From Actinomycetes bacterium (GTDB lineage Bacteria > Actinomycetota > Acidimicrobiia > Acidimicrobiales > RAAP-2): DNA of 7,551 bases. Below, piece by piece: positions 1 through 5,719 of the stretch. Location of the stretch: the NCBI GenBank assembly GCA_021849435.1, contig JAJZSX010000111.1, positions 1 to 7,551 on the forward strand. Direction: 5' to 3'. Under the pieces are notes generated by a model, which did not search any database, was not told where the DNA came from, and worked only from the letters and a program-made list of their open reading frames with translations. The translations under genes were made by a program, and so were the position numbers. Numbering within the stretch: position 1 is the stretch's first letter; each line of letters begins with the position of its first letter.

Positions 1-24
1 CAATCCACATGGAAAGATGCAACG

Positions 25-966
25 ATGAGTTCGGAGCGGCGTGAGACCACCACCGTCATTTCTCGGCGCCGGCTCTTCTGGCTTACTGGCAGCATTGGCG
101 CACTCGTTGCAGCAGGAGCGAGCGGAGTCGAACTCGTCGCCCACGGCGTACTTCCTGGGCGCCAGTACCTTAACCAGGTAGACGGCGCATGCTCGGTCGC
201 GCAGCCGAGCCTTGACGTTGGGCCAGTGGGACCCAGTGAGTCGGGCCACTTCTACTCGCGCGCGCGACAGCGACAAGTTGGGTACACCCTGGCTTACCCA
301 CCTGGGCACAAGCCGGGAAGTGAGCTTCCACTCGTCGTGATGCTCCACGGATTCGGTGATAATCACTCCACGGCCCTGGTTGGCCTCACGCCAGCGCAGG
401 CGGTGGCACTACGAGTCAATGGCGCGCCACTGGCTCCCGTGACGTTAGTGACGGTTGACGGGGGCGACGGGTATTGGAATCCGCATCCAGGTGATGATCC
501 ACTCGCTATGGTTGTCGACGAGCTCATCCCCTGGTGCCAGCGGCGCGGGCTTGGCACGACTCCCCACCGAATCGGATTGATGGGGATCTCAATGGGTGGA
601 TACGGAGCATTGACGATCGCTGAGCGTCATCCTGAACTTGTCGCCGCCGTTGCCGCGATCAGTCCCGCGGTATGGACTTCGTATTCTCAAGCGAGAAACG
701 CCAACGCCATGGCGTTCGCGTCGTCGTCCGCCTTTGACGCTGGAAACGTGATCACGCACGCAGCTCGATTGGGAACGATTCCGGTGCGTGTCGCTATCGG
801 AGTAGATGACCCCTTCTACCCGGGAGTCGAACGACTCGTCGTAGCCCTGCCGAAGAATGCAGTCGTCGATCGGGGTGGCGGCTGTCACACGGATGCGTTT
901 TTCCTCGCCCAGGAGCCGCCATCATTGGAATTCCTCGCAACCCATCTCACGACGACGCGCAGGTAG
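25..966 (+). CDS. Tat-exported alpha/beta hydrolase (esterase D / feruloyl-esterase-like)
   Basis: A 313-residue secreted or membrane-anchored serine esterase. The N-terminus has a twin-arginine motif, SRRRLFW at residues 13-19, followed by a hydrophobic stretch to about residue 42, so Tat export is likely; no lipobox cysteine is seen. The hydrolase core runs from about residue 85 to 310. It has an oxyanion-type HGFGDNH at 108-114, the nucleophile elbow GISMGG with Ser189, a probable acid at Asp261 or Asp262, and the catalytic His288 in GGCHTDAFF. These features match the putative esterase family that includes esterase D and feruloyl esterase-type enzymes. The substrate cannot be read from the sequence. 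The ATG at 25 is preceded by GGAAAG at 11-16, a reasonable ribosome binding site. The gene converges with the nucleotidyltransferase gene, with only 4 bases between the stops. Its G+C (about 58-62% in samples) is below that of the next genes, which may indicate separate ancestry. Confidence 0.88.
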   Translation: MSSERRETTTVISRRRLFWLTGSIGALVAAGASGVELVAHGVLPGRQYLNQVDGACSVAQPSLDVGPVGPSESGHFYSRARQRQVGYTLAYPPGHKPGSELPLVVMLHGFGDNHSTALVGLTPAQAVALRVNGAPLAPVTLVTVDGGDGYWNPHPGDDPLAMVVDELIPWCQRRGLGTTPHRIGLMGISMGGYGALTIAERHPELVAAVAAISPAVWTSYSQARNANAMAFASSSAFDAGNVITHAARLGTIPVRVAIGVDDPFYPGVERLVVALPKNAVVDRGGGCHTDAFFLAQEPPSLEFLATHLTTTRR

Positions 967-970
967 GAAA

Positions 971-1816
971 CTAAATCGCGAAGGCGCACTCGGGTCGTTC
1001 GCCGAGTTCAACCTGGAGGCGCACGTCCATCTGGACGAGGGGCAGGTCGTCGGCGTGGGTGACGCCCACGCAGCGCGACGACGTGGGAAGGACGTCGAAG
1101 CGCATCGGGTAGTGGTGCAGGATGCGTCCGACGAAGGTCGACAGCGCCACCTCGGGCTCGTCGTCGAAGTCGTGGCTCTCGAGCGCGTGGTGCAGCAACG
1201 GCCAGATCGCGGGCTGGAATCCCCACAGGTTCATCGACACCGTCGTGTCGGACTCGAGCAGCACGGGAGAGAGCCCGTCGTCGGAGGCGAACCCGCCCTC
1301 CCACGCGTAGACCTGGCGGCGCTCGACGATGTCGGTGAGGTGTCCGTTGACCACGTTGCACACGCCGCGCGAGACGGGCAGGTCGCCGACCAAAGCGCGA
1401 TCAAGCTGGAAACCGATGAGACAGTTCGTGCTGCGCTCGCGCAGGTGTTCGCCGAGCTTTTCCAGCGCGTCACGTCCGTAGAGGTCGTCGGAGTTGGAGA
1501 TCGCGAAGGGCACCGACGTGTCCAGCAGGCTCTCGGCGGCCAGCGTCGCGTGCACCGTGCCCAGCGGTTGGTGCTGAAGGGCGAAGGAGACGTTGACCTC
1601 CTCGGGCCAGTTCTCTCGGACGTGGGCCTCGATGTCGGGTCCCGTCTCGGGGTTGACGACGACGACGATCCGGTTGAACCCGGCCGACAGCGCGTCCGAG
1701 GCGATGAGGTCGATCACGGCTTCGCCGTGCACGCCGATCGGCGCGAGCGGCTTGAGGCCCCCGTAGCGGGTGGCCCGCCCGGCGGCAAGGATGATGAGCG
1801 ACGGGTCTAGGACCAC
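971..1816 (-). CDS. Nucleotidyltransferase, sugar-phosphate NTP-transferase family
   Basis: A 281-residue enzyme of the GT-A-fold NTP_transferase family, which joins NTP to a sugar phosphate or similar phosphorylated substrate. The nucleotide-binding loop is AAGRATRYGGLKPL at residues 11-24, with the usual Gly, Arg and Lys-Pro. QHQPLGTVHATLAA at 81-94 corresponds to the family's PLGTA base-recognition segment. NSDDLYG at 108-114 supplies the metal-binding Asp. MNLWGFQPAIWPLL at 195-208 and GVTHADDLPLV at 251-261 match the distal family segments. There is no left-handed beta-helix or second catalytic domain, so it is a minimal enzyme. The start is GTG at 1816 and no other start precedes the nucleotide-binding loop. 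The GTG lies inside the end of the fabH-like gene (10-base overlap), so translation is probably coupled to it. The sugar and nucleotide specificity are not determinable by eye. Confidence 0.85.
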   Translation of the reverse strand: MVLDPSLIILAAGRATRYGGLKPLAPIGVHGEAVIDLIASDALSAGFNRIVVVVNPETGPDIEAHVRENWPEEVNVSFALQHQPLGTVHATLAAESLLDTSVPFAISNSDDLYGRDALEKLGEHLRERSTNCLIGFQLDRALVGDLPVSRGVCNVVNGHLTDIVERRQVYAWEGGFASDDGLSPVLLESDTTVSMNLWGFQPAIWPLLHHALESHDFDDEPEVALSTFVGRILHHYPMRFDVLPTSSRCVGVTHADDLPLVQMDVRLQVELGERPECAFAI

Positions 1817-2727
1817 TTCACCACCGCGGAGGCCCAGGTCATGCCCGCGCCGAATCCCGTGAGGAGCGCGTAGTCGCCCGCGTGCACGCGGCCGTTCTCG
1901 CGCGCGTCGTAGAACGCGAGGGGGATCGACGAGCTCGACGTGTTGCCGTAGCGATCGAGCACCACGACGCAGCGCTCCATGTCGATGCCGAGGCGCTGGG
2001 CCGCGGCCTGGATGATGCGGATGTTGGCCTGGTGGGGCACGACGAGCGCGATGTCCTCGGCCGATACGCCGGCGCGCTCCATGGCCTCACTGGCCGAGTC
2101 GACGACGACGCGCACGGCGCGACGAAAGACCTCTTTGCCGTCCATCTGGAAGAAGCCGTCGTGCTCGCAGGACAAGAGGTCGGCCGACGTGCCGTCGGTG
2201 CCCAGAACGAAGGACAAGACGTCCGTGCCGGTCTCGTCGTAGTCGAGCACCGCGGCGCCCGCGCCGTCGGCGAGCAAGACCGCCATGTTACGGTCGTCCC
2301 AGTCGACCCAGCGCGAGAGGTTCTCCGAGCCGACCACGAGGATGCGCTTGTTGCCAGTCTCAAGCAGTCCTTGGGCCGTGCGCAGTGCGAACATGAAGCC
2401 GCTGCAGGCGGCGTTCACGTCCATCGTGGGACACGTCAGTCCCAAGTTGGCCGCGATCGTGGTCGAGGTCGCGGGCGTGATCCGGTCGGGGGTGGTGGTC
2501 GCGAGAACCAAGAAGTCGATCGAGTCGAGCGCTACGCCCGCGTCGGCGATCGCGGCCGCGGCGGCCGTCGTGCCGAGGGAACCGGCTGATCCACCGATAC
2601 GGCGCTCACGAATGCCGGTGCGCTCGCGGATCCACTCGTCGGAGGTGTCGAGGGTCTGTGAGAGCTCGTCGTTGGTCACGACCCGTTCAGGAACGGCGAT
2701 ACCCCAACCCTTGAAGCGAACTCCCAT
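1807..2727 (-). CDS. fabH: 3-oxoacyl-ACP synthase III (FabH / KAS III family)
   Basis: A 306-residue ketoacyl synthase III. KAS III enzymes condense an acyl-CoA with malonyl-ACP to start fatty-acid chains, or in paralogues transfer acyl groups in special pathways. All three catalytic residues are visible: Cys108 in VNAACSGF, His232 in VPHQAN and Asn262 in YGNTSS. The N-terminal signature DTSDEWIRERTGIRERR (27-43) contains the Trp and Arg that contact CoA in FabH. GFGAGMTW at 291-298 is the usual C-terminal glycine motif. Length is normal for the family. The ATG at 2727 is preceded on its strand by AGAGGAAAGG, a good ribosome binding site. It lies 46 bases after the thioesterase gene and overlaps the next gene by 10 bases, so the three form one operon. 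No acpP, fabD or fabF is next to it, so it could be the housekeeping initiator or a dedicated paralogue. Confidence 0.92.
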   Translation of the reverse strand: MGVRFKGWGIAVPERVVTNDELSQTLDTSDEWIRERTGIRERRIGGSAGSLGTTAAAAAIADAGVALDSIDFLVLATTTPDRITPATSTTIAANLGLTCPTMDVNAACSGFMFALRTAQGLLETGNKRILVVGSENLSRWVDWDDRNMAVLLADGAGAAVLDYDETGTDVLSFVLGTDGTSADLLSCEHDGFFQMDGKEVFRRAVRVVVDSASEAMERAGVSAEDIALVVPHQANIRIIQAAAQRLGIDMERCVVVLDRYGNTSSSSIPLAFYDARENGRVHAGDYALLTGFGAGMTWASAVVKWS

Positions 2728-2744
2728 GAAGACGGCCCTTTCCT

Positions 2745-2759
2745 CTGGCTTTTCGCCAG
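2745..2759 (-). other. Small stem-loop upstream of fabH
   Basis: In the 46-base gap between the thioesterase and fabH genes, the arms CTGGC (2745-2749) and GCCAG (2755-2759) can form a 5-bp hairpin with a 5-base loop. On the transcribed strand it ends just before the AGAGGAAAGG ribosome binding site of fabH. There is no T-run, so it does not look like a terminator. It may modulate stability or translation, or have no role. Confidence 0.3.
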
Positions 2760-2773
2760 TCTAGGTCGGCCGC

Positions 2774-3187
2774 TTATTGGGCCGGTGGTGCCGCCAGCAC
2801 CTGGAGCGAGCACCGCGCGACGCTGATGAGACGCCCACGCTCGTCGGTCATCTCGATGCCCCAGACCTGGACACTGCGCCCGAGGCGCACTGGGGTGGCC
2901 GTCGCCGAAAGCGTGCCCTCGGACATGGGACGAAGGTGTGAGCAACTGAGCTCGGTGCCCACCACGATCTGGTCGGATTTGACGTTGAGCGCCCCGCCGA
3001 AGGACGCCGCGCCCTCGGCCAGCAGTGCCGAGACGCCGCCGTGGAGGATGCCGTAGGGCTGGTGGTGGATGGGCCCGACATCAACGGCTAGGACGACTCG
3101 CTCCTTGGAACTTTCGACGACGCGAACGCCGAGGTGCTCGTGCACCCCTGAGTTGATTGGGATTCGATCGGCCGGATTCTCAGTCAT
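2774..3187 (-). CDS. Hotdog-fold thioesterase (PaaI / YdiI-like)
   Basis: A 137-residue single-hotdog acyl-CoA thioesterase. The core motif [20 protein letters not shown] (residues 41-60) matches the PaaI/YdiI group: the HGG at 49-51 forms the oxyanion and CoA-binding turn, and Glu58 sits where YdiI-type enzymes carry the catalytic carboxylate. [11 protein letters not shown] (81-91) corresponds to the conserved N-H-L/RP segment of the family. Family members hydrolyse aryl- or acyl-CoA thioesters, for example DHNA-CoA or hydroxyphenylacetyl-CoA; the substrate here is unknown. I chose the ATG at 3187 because the protein then starts at the normal family boundary and because a TACACT box lies six bases upstream. 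The open frame continues further upstream, but only antisense to the threonine aldolase gene. It is the first gene of the minus-strand operon. A thioesterase beside a ketoacyl synthase suggests shared acyl-thioester chemistry, but this is only inferred from position. Confidence 0.87.
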   Translation of the reverse strand: MTENPADRIPINSGVHEHLGVRVVESSKERVVLAVDVGPIHHQPYGILHGGVSALLAEGAASFGGALNVKSDQIVVGTELSCSHLRPMSEGTLSATATPVRLGRSVQVWGIEMTDERGRLISVARCSLQVLAAPPAQ

Positions 3188-3193
3188 GGCCAA

Positions 3194-3199
3194 AGTGTA
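3194..3199 (-). promoter_or_regulatory. -10 box for the thioesterase-fabH-nucleotidyltransferase operon
   Basis: On the minus strand TACACT (TANNNT type) is followed by exactly six bases and then the ATG at 3187. Transcription would start at or next to the A of the start codon, giving a leaderless mRNA, and no ribosome binding site is visible before this ATG. I see no convincing -35 hexamer; its expected place is occupied by the inverted repeat at 3210-3230. The assignment rests on spacing and motif only. Confidence 0.5.
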
Positions 3200-3205
3200 G
3201 GAGCG

Positions 3206-3211
3206 TAACCT
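3206..3211 (+). promoter_or_regulatory. -10 box for the threonine aldolase gene
   Basis: TAACCT fits TANNNT and is followed by six bases and the ATG at 3218, again suggesting a leaderless transcript. The only purine-rich alternative, GGAG at 3200-3203, is 14 bases from the ATG, too far for a normal ribosome binding site. This promoter is divergent from, and almost back-to-back with, the TACACT box on the other strand. No clear -35 hexamer is seen. Confidence 0.45.
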
Positions 3212-3230
3212 CGTCTCATGATGAGACGAG
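3210..3230. promoter_or_regulatory. Perfect 21-bp inverted repeat, candidate operator
   Basis: The arms CTCGTCTCAT (3210-3219) and ATGAGACGAG (3221-3230) are perfect reverse complements around a single central G at 3220. The repeat covers the start codon of the threonine aldolase gene. It also covers about -24 to -44 relative to the predicted start point of the divergent thioesterase operon. A dimeric repressor bound there would block both promoters. Part of the repeat is coding (MMRRV), so chance cannot be excluded, but a perfect 10-bp dyad is rare in a window of this size. No regulator gene lies next to it. Confidence 0.55.
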
Positions 3231-4234
3231 TCGACCTTCGCAGCGACACCGTGACCCAACCCACTCCGGCAATGCGCGAGGCGATGGCCCGCGCCGAGGT
3301 GGGCGACGACGGCTCGGGTGAGGACCCGACTGTCAACGCTCTCGAATCTCGCTATGCGGCGCTGGTGGGTAAGGAGGCGGCGCTCTTCGTGCCGTCGGGC
3401 GTCATGGCCAATCAGATTGCCCTGCGTATCCTCACACGACCCGGCGACGTCGTCGTCGCCGGGCGCAACCAGCATCTGGTCGAATTCGAGTTCGGCGCGG
3501 CGGCGCGCAACTCGGGCGTGCAGTTCACCACGGTGGGCGACGAGCGTGGCGTGCTTGACGCCGACGAGGTCGCCGCGGTCCTCGGTGCTGAGGCCTACCA
3601 CCGGCCCCACGTTGCGATGGTGAGCATCGAGAACACGCACATGCCCTCGGGGGGAACGCCGTGGGAGAGGGCGAGTTTGGCCGCACTCGCGGACGTGCTC
3701 GCGGGAACCTCACTGCACATGGACGGCGCGCGGCTCTTCAACGCGGTGATCGCTACAGGGATCTCAGCGGCCGACTACGCCGCGCCGGCCACCACGGTGA
3801 TGTCGTGCCTGTCCAAGGGACTCTGCGCGCCGGTGGGGTCTCTCCTCGCCGGGCCGGCCGATCTCATGGCGACCGCAAGAATCGAGCGCAAGCGCCTTGG
3901 CGGCGCGATGCGCCAGGCGGGCGTGATCGCGGCGGCCGGGCTCGTGGCTCTCGACACGATGATCGAGCGCCTGGCCGACGACCACCGTCGCGCCGGAGTC
4001 ATCGCCGCGGCGGTCGCCGCAGCCTGGCCCGAGTCGGGCTACGACCCCGCCTCGTGTCGCACCAACATCGTGGCCTTCACCCACGAGCGCGCCGGCGAGA
4101 TCGTGAGCGCCTTCGTCGAGCACGGCGTGCTCGCTGACACGCTCGCCGCCAACCTCGTTCGTCTGGTGACCCACCACGACGTGACCGATGAGGACGTTGA
4201 CTACGTGAACGACGTGATCGCGACGATCGCCTAA
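3218..4234 (+). CDS. ltaE: Low-specificity L-threonine aldolase (PLP-dependent)
   Basis: A 338-residue fold-type I PLP enzyme that cleaves L-threonine or L-allo-threonine to glycine and acetaldehyde in the cytosol. The N-terminal [18 protein letters not shown] (7-24) is the family signature, followed by [16 protein letters not shown] (28-43). His86 in [11 protein letters not shown] is placed to stack on the PLP ring. Asp169 in HMDGAR (167-172) would contact the pyridine nitrogen. Lys200 in [12 protein letters not shown] is the Schiff-base lysine. [12 protein letters not shown] (224-235) and [14 protein letters not shown] (315-328) match the conserved substrate and phosphate regions. Length is typical. 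Two ATG codons stand in tandem (3218 and 3221); the first is preferred for its spacing from TAACCT, and the choice changes one residue. The gene is divergent from the thioesterase operon and probably separate from the downstream metal genes, because a stem-loop and a possible promoter follow. Confidence 0.93.
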   Translation: MMRRVDLRSDTVTQPTPAMREAMARAEVGDDGSGEDPTVNALESRYAALVGKEAALFVPSGVMANQIALRILTRPGDVVVAGRNQHLVEFEFGAAARNSGVQFTTVGDERGVLDADEVAAVLGAEAYHRPHVAMVSIENTHMPSGGTPWERASLAALADVLAGTSLHMDGARLFNAVIATGISAADYAAPATTVMSCLSKGLCAPVGSLLAGPADLMATARIERKRLGGAMRQAGVIAAAGLVALDTMIERLADDHRRAGVIAAAVAAAWPESGYDPASCRTNIVAFTHERAGEIVSAFVEHGVLADTLAANLVRLVTHHDVTDEDVDYVNDVIATIA

Positions 4235-4238
4235 TCCT

Positions 4239-4265
4239 CACCGTCGTCGCTGGTCGCCGACGGTG
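4239..4265 (+). terminator. 8-bp stem-loop after the aldolase gene
   Basis: CACCGTCG (4239-4246) and CGACGGTG (4258-4265) are perfect complements separated by an 11-base loop, starting 4 bases after the aldolase stop. No U-tract follows, so it is not a classical intrinsic terminator. High-GC actinobacteria often have such T-less hairpins between units. It also overlaps the spacer of the possible promoter of the next gene, so it could be an operator dyad instead. Confidence 0.42.
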
Positions 4266-4280
4266 TCCGGACAGTAGGCT
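4251..4280 (+). promoter_or_regulatory. Possible promoter of the MgtE-sensor-like gene
   Basis: TGGTCG at 4251-4256 is a loose -35 match, and TAGGCT at 4275-4280 fits the TANNNT -10 pattern with an 18-base spacer. Transcription would start near 4287, leaving a short leader that contains GAGG at 4292-4295 before the ATG at 4301. Motif quality is modest. The region also holds the right arm of the stem-loop at 4239-4265. Confidence 0.33.
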
Positions 4281-4300
4281 TGGGAGGTCTCGAGGTTCGT

Positions 4301-5560
4301 ATGGCCGACATTTTTCACCTCTCAACGTTCCTGCACCGGCCCATCTTTGATCAGGCCGGTGACCGGATTGGACGCGTCCAAGACCTGGTCGCGCGACTCG
4401 GTGACGACGCGCACCCGCCGATCGTGGGCGCGGTGATCCGCATCGAGGGTCGGGACCTCTTCATCCCGATCAAGAAGATCGGCGGCCTGGCCGAAGGGCG
4501 AGTCACCTTCCAGGGCCGGCGGGTGGATCTGCGCCGCTTCGAGCGCCGTCCGGGCGAACTGCTGCTCGCCGAGGACCTGCTCGCTCGCCATCTAATCAAT
4601 CTGGTGCGCGGGCGACTCATCATTGCCAACGAAATCGAGCTGGCCGAGGTTAACGGACGCTGGGAGGTCATCGGCGTTGATTCGGGGCGTCGCCCGCTTC
4701 TTCGACGGATCTTCGGTCCCGGCATCGCGAGCCACGTCAAGTCCGAGACGCTGGTGGACTTCGCCTCGATTGAGCCCTTCGTCAGTCACGTTCCGACCGC
4801 GCGTCTGCGCATCCCCTATCGCAAGCTCGCCAAGCTCCACCCCGCCCAGATCGCCGATCTCGTCGAACAGGCGAGTCACGAGGAGGGCGAGGAGATCATC
4901 GAGGCCGTGGGACTGGACCGAGAGCTCGAGGCCGACGTCTTCGAAGAACTCGACACGACCCACCAGCTCGAGTTCCTCGAGGGTCGCAGTGACGTGGACG
5001 CGGCGCGCCTGCTCGCGCGCATGGAGCCCGATAACGCCGCCGATCTGATCAGCGAGATTGACCAGGAGCGCCGTATGCCGATCCTCGAGAAGCTGCCCGA
5101 GAGCCAGCAGACTCGGGTTCGCAACCTGCTGTCCTATAACGCCGACACGGCGGGCGGGCTGATGAACCTCGACTACGTCTCGGTGGCTGAGGACGCCACC
5201 GTCGCCCAAGCCATTGAGGCGATCCGGCGCTCGAGTGCACCGACGGAGTCGTTGCACACGGTCTTCGTCCTCGACTGGATGGGACATCCCCTCGGGGCCT
5301 GTCCGATCGCGACGCTCGTGCGCACTCGAGAATCCGAACTGGCCATTAACGTCGCGCGCACGCACCTCACCCACGTGCACCCCCAGTGGGACCTGCATCG
5401 CGTGGCGCGCAAGATGAGCGATTTCAATCTCACCGTCCTGCCGGTGCTCGACGAGGAGCACGGACAGATGATCGGTGTCGTCACGGTCGACGACCTGCTC
5501 GAAGTGATGCTGCCCCAGGGCTGGCGTCGCGAGTTCGGCATGAGCGCGGTGGAGGAGTAG
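4301..5560 (+). CDS. Soluble PRC-barrel / MgtE_N / CBS-pair protein, predicted Mg2+ sensor
   Basis: A 419-residue cytosolic protein with no membrane segment. Residues about 9-80 form a PRC-barrel-like domain, and 85-160 (around LVRGRLII and NGRWEVIGVD) look like a second one. Residues about 175-285 are an MgtE_N superhelical domain with LHPAQIADLVEQ, MEPDNAADLISEID and the MgtE signature YNADTAGGLMN (279-289). Two CBS motifs follow at about 290-345 and 350-405, the last with IGVVTVDDLLEVML. In MgtE channels this MgtE_N-CBS cytosolic part binds Mg2+ and gates the pore; here the pore domain is absent. The next gene encodes an Nramp-fold transporter, so the likely job is Mg2+-dependent control of that partner (inference). 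I chose the ATG at 4301 because GAGG at 4292-4295 is well spaced; an in-frame TTG at 4280 would add seven residues that overlap this site. The C-terminus ends normally. Confidence 0.87.
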   Translation: MADIFHLSTFLHRPIFDQAGDRIGRVQDLVARLGDDAHPPIVGAVIRIEGRDLFIPIKKIGGLAEGRVTFQGRRVDLRRFERRPGELLLAEDLLARHLINLVRGRLIIANEIELAEVNGRWEVIGVDSGRRPLLRRIFGPGIASHVKSETLVDFASIEPFVSHVPTARLRIPYRKLAKLHPAQIADLVEQASHEEGEEIIEAVGLDRELEADVFEELDTTHQLEFLEGRSDVDAARLLARMEPDNAADLISEIDQERRMPILEKLPESQQTRVRNLLSYNADTAGGLMNLDYVSVAEDATVAQAIEAIRRSSAPTESLHTVFVLDWMGHPLGACPIATLVRTRESELAINVARTHLTHVHPQWDLHRVARKMSDFNLTVLPVLDEEHGQMIGVVTVDDLLEVMLPQGWRREFGMSAVEE

Positions 5561-5567
5561 TGCGCCG

Positions 5568-5644
5568 CGCGGGTCACGTTCTAAGGGGGTCTGTCTGAAA
5601 CCCCCGAGTACCGGCTTGCCGGTTCCTTCCCTCACGCACCCGCG
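5568..5644 (+). ncRNA. Candidate structured leader domain: closing stem plus two hairpins
   Basis: Between the sensor and transporter genes, CGCGGGT (5568-5574) is complementary to ACCCGCG (5638-5644). This 7-bp pairing encloses two hairpins. The first is GGGGGT (5585-5590) with ACCCCC (5600-5605) and a 9-base loop. The second is ACCGG (5610-5614) with CCGGT (5619-5623), capped by a CTTG tetraloop. Together they form a three-way junction like a small riboswitch aptamer. Neither hairpin has a U-tract. Chance pairing in GC-rich DNA is a real alternative, and I see no match to the M-box or yybP-ykoY consensus by eye. A simpler reading is that the GGGGGT hairpin only marks the 3' end of the upstream mRNA. 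Confidence 0.4.
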
Positions 5645-5666
5645 ACACGGACTTATGGGCGACTAG

Positions 5667-5715
5667 CGCCTCCTGATCGTCGCGGCTGCGTGTCACGACG
5701 ATCCGAAAGGAGGTG
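5667..5715 (+). promoter_or_regulatory. Hairpin sequestering the ribosome binding site of the Nramp-family gene
   Basis: Two stacked stems are visible. The upper stem is GATCGTCG (5675-5682) with CGACGATC (5696-5703), perfect over 8 bp with a 13-base loop. The lower stem is CGCCTCCT (5667-5674) with AGGAGGTG (5708-5715), 8 bp including one G-U pair. The 3' side carries a 4-base bulge, CGAA (5704-5707). The whole Shine-Dalgarno sequence AGGAGG is base-paired in this fold. A competing hairpin, GGGCG (5657-5661) with CGCCT (5667-5671), uses the same bases as the lower stem and would free the site. The geometry fits translational control by a ligand, temperature or a protein. Confidence 0.6.
5708..5713 (+). 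promoter_or_regulatory. Shine-Dalgarno AGGAGG that fixes the GTG start at 5720
   Basis: AGGAGG, inside AAAGGAGGTG, is a near-perfect anti-16S match lying six bases before GTG at 5720. An in-frame GTG at 5690 lies upstream of this site and would read through it, so 5720 is the better start. The site is paired in the hairpin at 5667-5715. Confidence 0.8.
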
Positions 5716-5719
5716 GGCG

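Noticed and set aside
967..970. Bidirectional terminator between the convergent esterase and nucleotidyltransferase genes
   Set aside because: Only four bases separate the stops and no stem-loop with a T-run is seen around them.
857..1810. Long plus-strand frame (317 codons) opposite the nucleotidyltransferase gene
   Set aside because: Its translation is rich in Arg, Val, His and Asp with no family signature, while the opposite strand has a clear nucleotidyltransferase. It is an antisense shadow of GC-rich codons.
3188..3640. N-terminal extension of the thioesterase to 3640
   Set aside because: The extension is antisense to the threonine aldolase coding region, has no hotdog similarity, and would bypass the well-placed TACACT box and ATG at 3187.
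4280..4300. TTG at 4280 as the start of the MgtE-sensor gene
   Set aside because: The ATG at 4301 has GAGG at a good distance, and the seven extra residues would be translated from the leader.
4592..5635. Minus-strand frame of 347 codons opposite the MgtE-sensor gene
   Set aside because: The plus strand carries unmistakable MgtE_N and CBS motifs. The antisense translation has no recognisable domain, and long open antisense frames are expected at this G+C.
5690..5719. GTG at 5690 as the transporter start
   Set aside because: It lies upstream of the AGGAGG at 5708-5713, which is ideally spaced for GTG at 5720. The ten extra residues are translated from the ribosome-binding-site hairpin itself.
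5561..5719. Known M-box (Mg2+) or yybP-ykoY (Mn2+) riboswitch
   Set aside because: Looked for because of the neighbouring metal genes, but I do not see the conserved core sequences of either class. A covariance search would be decisive.
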